Shown here piece after piece: positions 1 through 7,377 of a stretch of 12,807 nucleotides of DNA (within the stretch, counting starts at the first letter, position 1; every line of letters starts with the position of its first letter). Location of the stretch: assembly GCA_047618505.1 (NCBI GenBank), contig JBLHLB010000083.1, positions 1 through 12,807 on the forward strand. Direction: 5' to 3'. A model generated the notes under the pieces. That model was given only the letters and a program-made list of their open reading frames with translations, was not told the origin of the DNA and did not search any database. The translations under genes and the position numbers were made by a program. The stretch is from JBLHLB01 sp047618505 (GTDB taxonomy: Bacteria > Planctomycetota > UBA1135 > GCA-002686595).

Positions 1-983
1 GCGCGCAGGATGCCGTGCACGACTTCCGTGGGCGAGCTGTCCGCCCTCGCCAAACCAGCGGATAGGGCAAGTTTCCTATAGGGCTGAACTGTTTCCTTCA
101 CGCCCTGATTGTACGCCACAACCAGGGGCAGCATTGTTCCCACTGCCTGTCCGTGGGGTACGCCGAAATGAGCCGTCAGGGGATTGGCCATGGAGTGCGC
201 CGCACCGAGCATGGAGTTTTCGATGCCGCGCCCCGCCAGGGCCGCCGCACGCAGCATATCAGCACGCGCCGCGACGTTTCCGGGGGTCCGGAGGACAAGC
301 GGTAGGGCCGCCACCGCTAGGCCAAAGGCCTCCTCAGCGAATGCTAAGGATATGTCGCCCCCTGGCTTGGTCACCGCGACCTCGAGGGCATGCCCGATGG
401 TGTCAAAGCCGGTGCAGGCGGTGACAAAGGCCGGCACGCTAAGGGTCAATGCAGCATCTAGAATCGCGACCCGCGGCGCCGCCGAAGGATGACCACAGGC
501 CATCTTCTGGTGTGTCACCGGATCCCCGATCAAGGCAAAGGATTGGACTTCAGTGCCGGTGCCCGCAGTAGTCGGGACGGCGATCAAGGGAATGAGGTCG
601 AGCTTGCCCGTCCCGCGCCCGCGGTAGTCCGCCAATTTGCCCCCGCCCTTCCAGACAAAGTTCGCGCCCTTGGCAACATCGATGCTACTGCCACCGCCAA
701 AGCCCACGAAAAGGTCGGGATTGAACTCCGCCGCCACCGCAGCACAGCGGTCCACATCGTCGGTAGTGGGATTGCCCTTGGTTTCGGACCAACAGTGAAC
801 CTCAAGCCCAGCGGCAGCCAGGATTCCCAGGGCACGCTCCACGTGACCCGCCCTTACGACGCCTGCGTCGGTCACGAGCAGGACGCGCTTGCCCAACTGA
901 CAGGCCTCAGCCCCGAGCTGCACAACGGAGCCCACACCTTCAATCACCCGGGTACGGGCAGAGACATCAAGATTGGCCGTCAC
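1..983 (-). CDS. Iron-containing alcohol dehydrogenase, 3' end cut by window edge
   Basis: Group III (FucO/AdhB-type) metal-dependent alcohol dehydrogenase; family members interconvert an aldehyde and an alcohol with NAD(P)H in the cytoplasm. I translated 327 codons from a GTG start; family members are usually 380-390 aa, so the last 50-60 residues lie outside the window. Seen: the nucleotide-binding GFGGGSSID at residues 94-102, PTTAGTGTEV, the metal ligand pair D194 and H198 in FDTIGHALE, and H263 and H277 in AHSMANP...VPHG. These are the four ligands known from FucO. The second His of the usual AHGMAHP motif is Asn267 here. The start is chosen because GTG (981-983) overlaps the TGA of the upstream aldehyde dehydrogenase as GTGA, and the N-terminus ARTRVIEGVGSV aligns with the family opening. 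This coupling suggests it works on the aldehyde made or used by its neighbour. Substrate unknown. Confidence 0.93.
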   Translation of the reverse strand, partial: MTANLDVSARTRVIEGVGSVVQLGAEACQLGKRVLLVTDAGVVRAGHVERALGILAAAGLEVHCWSETKGNPTTDDVDRCAAVAAEFNPDLFVGFGGGSSIDVAKGANFVWKGGGKLADYRGRGTGKLDLIPLIAVPTTAGTGTEVQSFALIGDPVTHQKMACGHPSAAPRVAILDAALTLSVPAFVTACTGFDTIGHALEVAVTKPGGDISLAFAEEAFGLAVAALPLVLRTPGNVAARADMLRAAALAGRGIENSMLGAAHSMANPLTAHFGVPHGQAVGTMLPLVVAYNQGVKETVQPYRKLALSAGLARADSSPTEVVHGILR

Positions 984-2452
984 GCGGGGCCCCAACCCTG
1001 GGCGCGCTGGAGGGCCCGCCGCGTGTAGAGGAACTCGAACAGGTTGCCTTCGTGGGGCTGATCCCATTCGACCCGCGATGTCGGCAGGGGGCCAATGTTC
1101 AGGCGATGGATGTCGGAGGATGACGTGAGCCCCGCCAGGAATTCGTCATCGCGCGTGATCGCGGAGACCACCAGGCTCGGGCCAATCGAGCTGAGCATTT
1201 TATCCTGGGGAACCTCGACCACACTCACGAAGGGGAACATGAACTCGGTGTTCGCGAGGGAGTGTTCAAGTGAGTCGCAGTGAATCACCGTGGGCATCAG
1301 GTATGTCGCGCCGCGGTCCTTGCGCAAGCGTTCGCCACCGCCGCGTTGGGCCAAGGCAACGTCGCGCGCTCCGCCCTTCGCAATTCCATTGGTGATCATC
1401 TGATCCATGGCTTCGGCGTAGGCCGCGTTGGCAAAGGCGGCCAGGCAAGCCTCGGGGTCAGCGGCCGCACGCGGCTCGATGCTGCCCAAGCGCTGGGCCA
1501 ACTCTGCGGCAATCTCGGCCGCGTGGGAAGGCACGAAGATCGCCGATGCGTTGACACAGCTTCGGCCTCCGTTGTCGGCAACTGAGTTCACAAGTACATC
1601 CATGTGATCGCGCCAGTTCGCGATCTCGTCGGCGCCAATGAGCACCTTGCTGTGCCCCGGCCCGTGGACTTCCACGCTAGCATCGCCGGCGTACTTGTCA
1701 GTGATCTTAGCGTCACCAAAGAGCATCACCCGGCCGCAGGCATCGAGCACATTGCCGGCGCCCTCATGGTCCGTGGGATAGAGGCTGAAGGCTTCACTGG
1801 GGATACCTGCGGCGATCATGGCCCGCGCGACCCGCAGGGGAGTCCAGGGCTCTTCGCGACCGGGCTTGAGCACGACCGGCGTCTTGAGAGCGATCGAGGG
1901 AACCCACAAAGAGTGCACTCCGGGCGAGTTGCTGGGCAGAACCGCCCCGAGGCAATCGGTCGTAGGCGTGTACCAAACCTTGACGCCGTCGTGTTCGCCG
2001 ATGCCGCTGTCAAGGACAGCGGGATCCATGCCGCGCATCAACCCCTTCAGGATCGTGCGAATCTTGCGCATGACCGTGGCGACCTTGACCATATTCGCGC
2101 GCGCCAGGGCATGCGGTAGCCCACTGGTGCGACTCAACATCTCAACGTACTGCTCCGGCGTTTGCGTCCCGCCACCGGCTTCCTCTGCACCCAGGGGCAG
2201 CTCGTCCTCCATGAAGATACGCGCAGACTCTTCGCACATCCGCAGGAGATCCTCCATGGGAATTTCCCGCAGCTTCGCGGCACGACCATGCGCCTTGCGC
2301 ATATCGCGGCGAATAATCCCGGCGTTGACCTGACTCACCACCGCCACCGGATCCGCATCGGGTCCGGTGCAATGATCGCGCAGCTCGACGGTATCCAAGC
2401 TCACGTACTCTCTGCCACCGCGCAGGGCGGGGATGTGGGGAATAGCTGTCAT
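980..2452 (-). CDS. Aldehyde dehydrogenase-superfamily protein, probably acyl-thioester (EhpG/LuxC-like) reductase
   Basis: 490 aa, the usual length for the aldehyde dehydrogenase superfamily. Seen: PSNSPGVHSLW (173-183, oxyanion-hole Asn region), VLKPGRE (194-200, cofactor Lys196), LFGDAK (244-249), catalytic Cys299 in GGRSCVNAS, and EFMFPFVSVVEV (403-414, Glu that contacts the nicotinamide ribose). The position of the usual ELGGKS motif, which carries the general-base Glu, reads VHGPGHSKV (262-270). Loss of that Glu is known in CoA-acylating and LuxC-type enzymes, which release or accept thioesters rather than hydrolyse them. With an adenylating enzyme upstream and an alcohol dehydrogenase overlapping its stop codon, the likely job is reduction of an activated carboxylate to an aldehyde, or the reverse. 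The ATG at 2450-2452 has only a weak GAGTG upstream. Family sure; acylating role inferred; substrate unknown. Confidence 0.9.
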   Translation of the reverse strand: MTAIPHIPALRGGREYVSLDTVELRDHCTGPDADPVAVVSQVNAGIIRRDMRKAHGRAAKLREIPMEDLLRMCEESARIFMEDELPLGAEEAGGGTQTPEQYVEMLSRTSGLPHALARANMVKVATVMRKIRTILKGLMRGMDPAVLDSGIGEHDGVKVWYTPTTDCLGAVLPSNSPGVHSLWVPSIALKTPVVLKPGREEPWTPLRVARAMIAAGIPSEAFSLYPTDHEGAGNVLDACGRVMLFGDAKITDKYAGDASVEVHGPGHSKVLIGADEIANWRDHMDVLVNSVADNGGRSCVNASAIFVPSHAAEIAAELAQRLGSIEPRAAADPEACLAAFANAAYAEAMDQMITNGIAKGGARDVALAQRGGGERLRKDRGATYLMPTVIHCDSLEHSLANTEFMFPFVSVVEVPQDKMLSSIGPSLVVSAITRDDEFLAGLTSSSDIHRLNIGPLPTSRVEWDQPHEGNLFEFLYTRRALQRAQGWGPA

Positions 2453-2595
2453 CGTTTCACTCAGAATCAGGATTCAGCAAGCATTGCCCGGGACCGAAGC
2501 CCCAGACACGCGCATGCACCTTGGCACGGGATGCTCAAGGGCAGAAGCACTCTGCATGGATCGAAAAATGGGCAGGAAGGGCGGCAACGCATGGA
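2453..2595 (-). other. Non-coding leader upstream of the aldehyde dehydrogenase
   Basis: This is the part of the 429-base gap between the adenylating enzyme and the aldehyde dehydrogenase that the repeat array does not fill. I see no convincing gene. Just before the ATG the minus strand reads GAGTGAAACG, a weak ribosome-binding site. A run of five A (2564-2568, T on the minus strand) lies too far from the strong hairpin at 2595-2619 to make a standard intrinsic terminator. I could not identify a clear -35/-10 promoter by eye. Confidence 0.5.
2464..2475. promoter_or_regulatory. Short dyad upstream of the aldehyde dehydrogenase
   Basis: GAATC-AG-GATTC is a perfect 5-bp inverted repeat with a 2-base centre, beginning 12 bases upstream of the aldehyde dehydrogenase start codon. 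It could be a small operator, but a dyad this short also arises by chance. Recorded only because of its position. Confidence 0.18.
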
Positions 2596-2619
2596 GCCTT
2601 CGGGCCAAGCCCGAAGGCT
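2595..2619. other. Strong perfect hairpin opening the repeat array
   Basis: The arms AGCCTTCGGGC (2595-2605) and GCCCGAAGGCT (2609-2619) pair perfectly over 11 bp around a CAA triloop (TTG on the minus strand). It is the 5'-most (plus-strand) and most diverged copy of the hairpin that recurs in every 66-base unit. No T-run follows on either strand, so it is not a classical intrinsic terminator. It could stabilise the 3' end of the upstream mRNA, attenuate transcription into the aldehyde dehydrogenase gene, or be a REP-like DNA element. Confidence 0.7.
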
Positions 2620-2882
2620 TCCGTGGCAACGCCGTCAGGTGTTGCCACCAGAAACATACTGATCCGCGAGCGGAGCCCGAGGATTCCCGTGGGAGCGCCG
2701 TCAGGCGTTGCCACCAGAAACATACTGATCCGCGGGCGGAACCCGAGGATTCCCGTGGGAGCGCCGTCAGGTGTTGCCACCAGAAACATACTGATCCGCG
2801 GGCGGAACCCGAGGATTCCCGTGGGAGCGCCGTCAGGTGTTGCCACCAGAAACATACTAATCCGCGGGCGGAGCCCGAGGAT
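2596..2882. repeat. Tandem 66-base repeat array with conserved hairpins
   Basis: Four full 66-base units lie head to tail without spacers at 2596-2661 (diverged), 2662-2727, 2728-2793 and 2794-2859, followed by a 23-base partial unit at 2860-2882 that touches the stop codon of the adenylating enzyme. Unit positions 36-66 (GCCGTCAGG...ACATACT) are nearly invariant, while positions 1-23 vary. Those 23 bases form a hairpin: 10-base arms around a 3-base loop. The diverged unit has GCCTTCGGGC/GCCCGAAGGC and the last copy ATCCGCGGGC/GCCCGAGGAT, so three pairs change on both sides and stay paired. The single changes in the middle units leave G-U wobbles if read on the minus strand, the sense of transcription. 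A second inverted repeat, GTGGCAAC/GTTGCCAC, is perfect only in the first unit (2623-2630 with 2641-2648). Confidence 0.95.
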
Positions 2883-3961
2883 CAGTACACGCCCTCGACA
2901 ATCGTTTCTTCACTGTCGCTAAAGGGCCGCACCTGACCAACGCCATCCCAGGGGCATTCCTCCGTAGGCAAGCAGCGGGTGGCCTCATCGCGCTCCAGGA
3001 AACGCGGTAGGAAGAATTCCTTCGTCAGGGTGGTCAACTCAACACGCCCCCACTCGCCGTACTCCACGAGCTGACGTGAATCATCGGGATTCGTCACCCG
3101 CAAGACGGCTCGGGGTTGGGGCGCGAAGTAGGTGATGGCGTAGCCATCCGCCTTCGTCAGCGGTTTGTGTCCGGCCAAACCCATCAGCGTATTGCCGTAG
3201 GTCGGTACGAATTGCACGCGTTCCTCAAGGACCTCTTCGATCAAGAATCGCACCGTCTGGGGAGACATCTCCGTCCCACCGCAGAAGACGCCTTTGATGC
3301 CAGCGTCGGGGATCGAGATTTTCTCCCCCAGGGTCTCTAGCAAACGCGGTGTCGTGAAGAGCGCAGAGACTTCCCGGTTGTTCAGGACCGCCAAGGCCTG
3401 GTCGATCACGTGCTCCATATAGGCCGCCGCTTGGTCCTGTTGACCCGAGCGAATCAGCTTCTTGACCCAACGCGGGTCGAGATCGACGAAGTAGCACGAG
3501 GACCCGCGAAAGTTGGCCAGGTGCTCGATCGCCAGACGCAGACGACGCGGCCCGGTTGGACCAATCATCAACCAAGCTCCACCCGGGGGAAACCCTTCAT
3601 CGGTCAAGGAGCCGGAGAAGGACTCGTAGTCGTGCTTGTAGTCGTCCCATCCGATGCGCTGCTTCGGAACGCCTGTCGTACCGCCGGTCTCGAAGATGTT
3701 GTAGGGACGACCCTCGAAAGCCTTGGGAGTCCAACGACTGTGGGCCTCGTTCCGCAGGCGCTCGCCATCGAAGTTGTCGAAGGCCTGGAGCAAGTCATCG
3801 AAGCCGCCGATCTCTTCGATCGGGTTGCCCGACTGCGCGGCAGCCCAATCGATCCAAACGGGGGTGCCCGTCTCGGGCGAGAGGTGCCAACGAAGAATCT
3901 CGCGGACGTGTGCGTCCAGGGCCAGAGCGGCCTCAGCAGGGGTGGGTGCTGTGACGGTCAT
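2882..3961 (-). CDS. EhpF/LuxE/PaaK-like adenylate-forming enzyme without C-terminal domain
   Basis: 359 aa, cytoplasmic. ANL-superfamily enzymes activate a carboxylic acid as an acyl-adenylate with ATP. Seen in order: P-loop FETGGTTGVPKQ (90-101), a glycine-rich FCGGTEMS (226-233, A4-like), PTYGNTLMG (253-261, A5-like, adenine pocket), and GEWGRVELTTL followed by FFLPRFLERDEA (302-327, A7-like, ribose-binding acid). It stops there and lacks the mobile C-terminal domain with the catalytic Lys that CoA ligases carry. EhpF of phenazine biosynthesis and LuxE of bioluminescence are similarly short and hand the acyl group to a reductase instead of making a free CoA ester. The start is the ATG at 3959-3961, 8 bases after the symporter stop, with no strong ribosome-binding site. 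A longer in-frame extension would lie inside the symporter gene and is not used. Substrate unknown; the EhpF comparison is from memory of the family. Confidence 0.87.
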   Translation of the reverse strand: MTVTAPTPAEAALALDAHVREILRWHLSPETGTPVWIDWAAAQSGNPIEEIGGFDDLLQAFDNFDGERLRNEAHSRWTPKAFEGRPYNIFETGGTTGVPKQRIGWDDYKHDYESFSGSLTDEGFPPGGAWLMIGPTGPRRLRLAIEHLANFRGSSCYFVDLDPRWVKKLIRSGQQDQAAAYMEHVIDQALAVLNNREVSALFTTPRLLETLGEKISIPDAGIKGVFCGGTEMSPQTVRFLIEEVLEERVQFVPTYGNTLMGLAGHKPLTKADGYAITYFAPQPRAVLRVTNPDDSRQLVEYGEWGRVELTTLTKEFFLPRFLERDEATRCLPTEECPWDGVGQVRPFSDSEETIVEGVY

Positions 3962-3969
3962 TACTGAAA

Positions 3970-5562
3970 TCAAGCCTTGGCCGCGGAGCGGCGGGTGATC
4001 ATGAACTTCTCGACATGCTCCGCCGGCGGCGGCTGCGTCATCAGACTGACGACCACCAGGGCGATGGCGGAGGCGGCAAAGGTGATCGTCACCGGCATCA
4101 TGCCGAAGACCAGGTAGTCGCCCTCGAGCGGTGTTCCGTCCAGCGTCGGGCGAATCAGCCCGCGGTAGAACAGAATGCTCCAGGAAATCAGCATGGCGAG
4201 GATGCTCGCGTAGGCCCCGGCTTTGGTGACGCGACGCCAATAGATCGCCCCGACCACCAGCGGGAACAGACTCGCAAACCCGCTAAAGCACCACACGGCC
4301 AAGTCAAAGATCTTGGGCGGCGGGAAGAGCGAGAGCACATAGGTCACGGCCACGATCGCCACGATGAACATGCGACCCATGAGGACCTTCTGCTTGTCGG
4401 TGTAGCGATCCTTGCCGGTGATGTTCAGAACAATGTCGTGGGTGAACATCGTGCCCAGGCATACGAACTGCGAGTCCAGGGAAGACATAATAGCCGCCAG
4501 AATTCCCGCCGTGAGGAGACCCGTCAGCCAAGGGCTATGAAGGAGGCTGCCGACCATGGCCGGCAGCACCGCATTGGGGTTCCCACCGGGCGCTTGAATG
4601 CCCGCACCAACGGCCCAGATCCCGATCAGGATGCAGGGCACCCAGACGATCATGATGAAGAGCGGGTGAGCGATAGCCGTGAGCTTGAAGCTCTTGGCGC
4701 TCTTGGCCGTCAGCCAGTGTTGGAAGAGGTGCGGGAACATGCCGACCGAGAGCGGCACGAAACCGTAGGTCAGAAACTGCAGCTTGCTGATCTTGGCACG
4801 AATGACGTGGTCGTGGGCATTCGCCAGGACCGCTTCGCTGGCGACCTGCACACCTCCGAGCTTGTCGGAGATCAAGATAAAGGCCACCAAGCCCGTGCCC
4901 ATGAAGACCACTGTCTGGAAGCCGTTGGCCCAGGCTGCGGCACGCAGGCCACCGGTGAATATGTAGAAGAGCACGACGGCGCAGACGACCAGCCCCGTGA
5001 CCCAGGGGGGAACCGCTCCGTTGAAGGGCCCCTCCACGGTAAAGACGTTGGGATACATGCCCTTCGTCACACCGCGCACCACGGCGCCCGCGCCCAGGAT
5101 TCCGATCAGGAGATAGGGAATCACCAACAACACCAGGATCGGAAAGAGCAGGTAACCGATGCTGTTCGATTGGAAGCGCGCGCGGAAGAACTGGATTTGC
5201 GTCAGGAAGTCATGGCGCTTGCCAATGGCCCAGAGCTTGATCCCGATCAGGAAGAAAACCAGGGAGTGAATGATCGCCGAAGACGATGCCATCAGGCCGT
5301 AGACACCGGCGCCCAACTCGTAGGACTTGCCCGTCGAACCGACCAGGGCAAAGGCCGTCATCGTCGTGCCGAAGACGCTCATCAGGAGCAGCACCGGACC
5401 AATGCTTCGCCCCGCGACGAAGTAGTCCTTCGACGTGCCGCGGAAGAGCGTGCGCGTGAAGAGCCCCAGGCCGACGAGGGCCAGCATGTAGATGCCCACG
5501 ACATAGATCACGATCGGATCAGCCGCCGGCGGCTGGGTGGCACTAATGGTGGCGAGCAACAT
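3970..5562 (-). CDS. Sodium/solute symporter (SSS family)
   Basis: 530 aa, inner-membrane transporter of the LeuT fold, about 13 membrane segments by eye. SSS members use sodium to import sugars, amino acids, pantothenate, or short-chain and aromatic acids. Seen: family motif TSKDYFVAGRSIG (43-55), the conserved GGLRAAAWANGFQTVVFMG (204-222), HLFQHWLTAKSAKSF (278-292), and AGILAAIMSSLDSQF (352-366), the region holding the Na2-site Ser/Thr. The C-terminus ends in a charged cytoplasmic tail. It begins in a TAATG overlap with the small membrane protein upstream and ends 8 bases before the adenylating enzyme, so it most likely supplies that enzyme's carboxylate substrate (inference). Residues 480-491 (EGDYLVFGMMPV) closely resemble a stretch of the small upstream protein. 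Confidence 0.95.
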   Translation of the reverse strand: MLLATISATQPPAADPIVIYVVGIYMLALVGLGLFTRTLFRGTSKDYFVAGRSIGPVLLLMSVFGTTMTAFALVGSTGKSYELGAGVYGLMASSSAIIHSLVFFLIGIKLWAIGKRHDFLTQIQFFRARFQSNSIGYLLFPILVLLVIPYLLIGILGAGAVVRGVTKGMYPNVFTVEGPFNGAVPPWVTGLVVCAVVLFYIFTGGLRAAAWANGFQTVVFMGTGLVAFILISDKLGGVQVASEAVLANAHDHVIRAKISKLQFLTYGFVPLSVGMFPHLFQHWLTAKSAKSFKLTAIAHPLFIMIVWVPCILIGIWAVGAGIQAPGGNPNAVLPAMVGSLLHSPWLTGLLTAGILAAIMSSLDSQFVCLGTMFTHDIVLNITGKDRYTDKQKVLMGRMFIVAIVAVTYVLSLFPPPKIFDLAVWCFSGFASLFPLVVGAIYWRRVTKAGAYASILAMLISWSILFYRGLIRPTLDGTPLEGDYLVFGMMPVTITFAASAIALVVVSLMTQPPPAEHVEKFMITRRSAAKA

Positions 5563-5807
5563 TATTCGTCACCCCCATCTGCCTGCAGCGCGCCCGCGTC
5601 GGCCCACTCCTCGAGTTCATCAGGCCAATCCCACTGGACCACCAGGGCCCAGGAGAGTGCCGCCAGAAGCGAGATTCCCGCATGGTAAGCCAGGGCAATC
5701 GGCATGAAGCCGAACACCAACGTGTCGCTTTCCCAAAGCCAGAAATCAAAATGGAGGATCCCCAGAAGGATGATCATTCCCCAGGCGAACTTGCCGCGTG
5801 CTGTCAT
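5562..5807 (-). CDS. Small two-helix membrane protein paired with the symporter (DUF3311-like)
   Basis: 81 aa, with two hydrophobic segments (about residues 7-23 and 29-57) and an acidic C-terminal tail (PDELEEWADAG...GGDE). Small proteins of this size and shape are often encoded directly before SSS transporters and are grouped as DUF3311 or related families; they are thought to be accessory subunits, role unproven. The gene sits between a propeller gene (4-base gap) and the symporter, whose ATG overlaps this TAA as TAATG, which implies coupled translation and matched amounts. Residues 26-37 (ESDTLVFGFMPI) echo residues 480-491 of the symporter. The exact family assignment is uncertain; that it is a real gene is well supported by the two tight junctions. 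Confidence 0.85.
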   Translation of the reverse strand: MTARGKFAWGMIILLGILHFDFWLWESDTLVFGFMPIALAYHAGISLLAALSWALVVQWDWPDELEEWADAGALQADGGDE

Positions 5808-5811
5808 GGAG

Positions 5812-7377
5812 TTAGCGCCCGCTCTCGGGGTTTGCTACGGCAAAGAGATGTGAAGTGGTCGTGATATAGATCGTGCCGTTCGCGGCCACGGCCGAGGAGT
5901 AGATCGGCGAAATCATGTCGACCTCGACCACTGACTTCTTGTCGTAGGTCTTGGTGGCCGGAATGATCGTCAAGAAGCCATCTTCGTTGCCGATGTACAC
6001 GCGACCGTCGGCTATTAGGGGCGAGGACCAGATGTGACCTTTCGTGTCGTGCACCCAATACTCCTCACCGGTCAAGGCATCGAGGCAGTAGACGAAGCCA
6101 GAGAAGTCAGCGGCGACAACCAAGCCGCCGCCGATGGCCATGGTCGACAGCGAGCGGTTGATTTTGCGGTAGGACCAGAGCTCTTCACCCTTGGCGTTCA
6201 TGCAAACCAAGTTTCCAATGCCTTCGCCGTGCTCCGGGTCCTGGCCGATGACGCAGTAGACCTTGCCGTCCCAGGTCACCGGCGTCGCCAGAATCTCGCT
6301 GGGCCCCTTGCGATCGGTGTAGGTCATGGCCTTGCCATCCTTCACGCGGTACTCGGCGGGGTTGCAGTCGTAGCGCCAGAGCTCTTCGAGCACCGGCCAA
6401 CCGTCCTCGGACTGCTTCGGGTTGGGCGAGAAGGCATAGGCAATGCCGTCAGGGCCGCCGAAGATGCAGGCTTCGAAGTCGTCCGTACGCAAGTAAGCGG
6501 GTGAGGACCAGTTCGAATGGAAGATGCGCGACGAGAGGCCCGAGGCCTCCTCCGCCAGAATCTCGCCCGTGGCCTTGTCGACCATCACCAGGCTGGGCGC
6601 GTTGGGCGCCGGCGTCTCGACGTGACCGTAGTCCACGCCGTTCGACGATGTGACCCAGAGCTTGTCACCGGCGATCAACACCGAGCTGGTCGTGATGTTG
6701 TGCGGGAACACGCCACACTCGTCGATCATGTTTGTGGTCCAGATGATGTCTGCATAGGTGTCGTTCAGCTCGAGCGGCTCCTTGCCCGGACCGACGACGT
6801 ACTGCGCCTCGTCCTGGAAAGGTCCGTCGTTACCGTCGGCTAAGCCGTTGACGTCCAAGCACATGATCTCGCAACGGTTCGTCACAAGGTAGATCCGATC
6901 CCCCTCCACCGAGGGCGAGGAGCAAATCCCGAGGTACTCCCAATCGCTGACCTTACCGGTACCGAGCTTGGGCACGACCAGTTGCCAGTTGAACTCGCCG
7001 GTCGCTTCGTCGAAGCAGTACACGGTCGAGTAGTCGCCCTGGATGCGCTCATCCCTCGCCGTGTCGTTATTCGTGCCAACGAAGACCTTGCCATTGGAAA
7101 TGGTCGGGTTGCCGTAGCTCTGGGAGCCCAGCTTTGCGATCCACTTGACGTTCTCCGTCGTTTCCATGTCGATCTCGCCACTGAGCCCCTTGAATTCACC
7201 GGCGACAAAGTTGCCCGGCAAATTCGACTCAGTCGTGTACATCGAGCGAGTCTCATCCTTGCCCCACATGGGCCAGTCATCGACGACGGCGGCGAGCCCA
7301 AGGGCGTTCGCACCCAGGGCGACGCTGCCGAGCGCAAGGGCGAAGAGCATCGGAAGGCGATTGATTTGCTTACTCAT
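5812..7377 (-). CDS. Exported PQQ-like beta-propeller protein
   Basis: 521 aa. A Sec-type signal peptide (basic MSKQINR, then a hydrophobic stretch to about residue 29) sends it to the periplasm or cell surface. The rest is a beta-propeller with repeated blade elements of the form G.V(Y/F)(V/I)G and CLDA.TGEE.W: WPMWGKDETR (35-44), GSQSYGNPTISNGKVFVGTNN region (84-104), FDEATGEFNWQ (122-132), CLDALTGEEYW (431-441) and SSPLIADGRVYIG (451-463). This type is typical of planctomycetes and has no assigned function. There are ten cysteines in the mature part, including C169-EIM-C173, but no adjacent Cys-Cys pair and no CxxCH haem motif. This argues against a methanol dehydrogenase-type quinoprotein; a binding or scaffold role is more likely. 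Its ATG lies inside the end of the preceding propeller gene (8-base overlap), so the two are probably made together. Confidence 0.92.
   Translation of the reverse strand: MSKQINRLPMLFALALGSVALGANALGLAAVVDDWPMWGKDETRSMYTTESNLPGNFVAGEFKGLSGEIDMETTENVKWIAKLGSQSYGNPTISNGKVFVGTNNDTARDERIQGDYSTVYCFDEATGEFNWQLVVPKLGTGKVSDWEYLGICSSPSVEGDRIYLVTNRCEIMCLDVNGLADGNDGPFQDEAQYVVGPGKEPLELNDTYADIIWTTNMIDECGVFPHNITTSSVLIAGDKLWVTSSNGVDYGHVETPAPNAPSLVMVDKATGEILAEEASGLSSRIFHSNWSSPAYLRTDDFEACIFGGPDGIAYAFSPNPKQSEDGWPVLEELWRYDCNPAEYRVKDGKAMTYTDRKGPSEILATPVTWDGKVYCVIGQDPEHGEGIGNLVCMNAKGEELWSYRKINRSLSTMAIGGGLVVAADFSGFVYCLDALTGEEYWVHDTKGHIWSSPLIADGRVYIGNEDGFLTIIPATKTYDKKSVVEVDMISPIYSSAVAANGTIYITTTSHLFAVANPESGR

Noticed and set aside
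2595..2619. Intrinsic transcription terminator after the adenylating enzyme
   Set aside because: The stem is strong, but no T-run follows on either strand; the nearest A/T run (2564-2568) is about 27 bases away.
2535..2855. A 106-codon minus-strand frame encoding three near-identical 22-residue repeats (MFLVATPDGAPTGILG...)
   Set aside because: The 66-base repeat period is a multiple of three, so several frames through the array are open and give a repeated peptide. The changes between copies follow hairpin pairing rather than codon positions, and the tail outside the array resembles no protein. I keep a small chance that it is translated.
2596..2882. CRISPR array
   Set aside because: The units are directly adjacent 66-base tandem repeats with no unique spacers, and no cas gene is nearby.
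3962..4240. Longer N-terminus for the adenylating enzyme
   Set aside because: The extension lies inside the end of the symporter gene and has the Arg/His-rich composition of an out-of-frame reading.
4015..5688. A 557-codon plus-strand open frame opposite the symporter
   Set aside because: It is a shadow of the real gene in GC-rich DNA. Its product would be extremely rich in His, Arg, Asp, Glu and Gln, without domains, and it lies fully antisense to a clear transporter.
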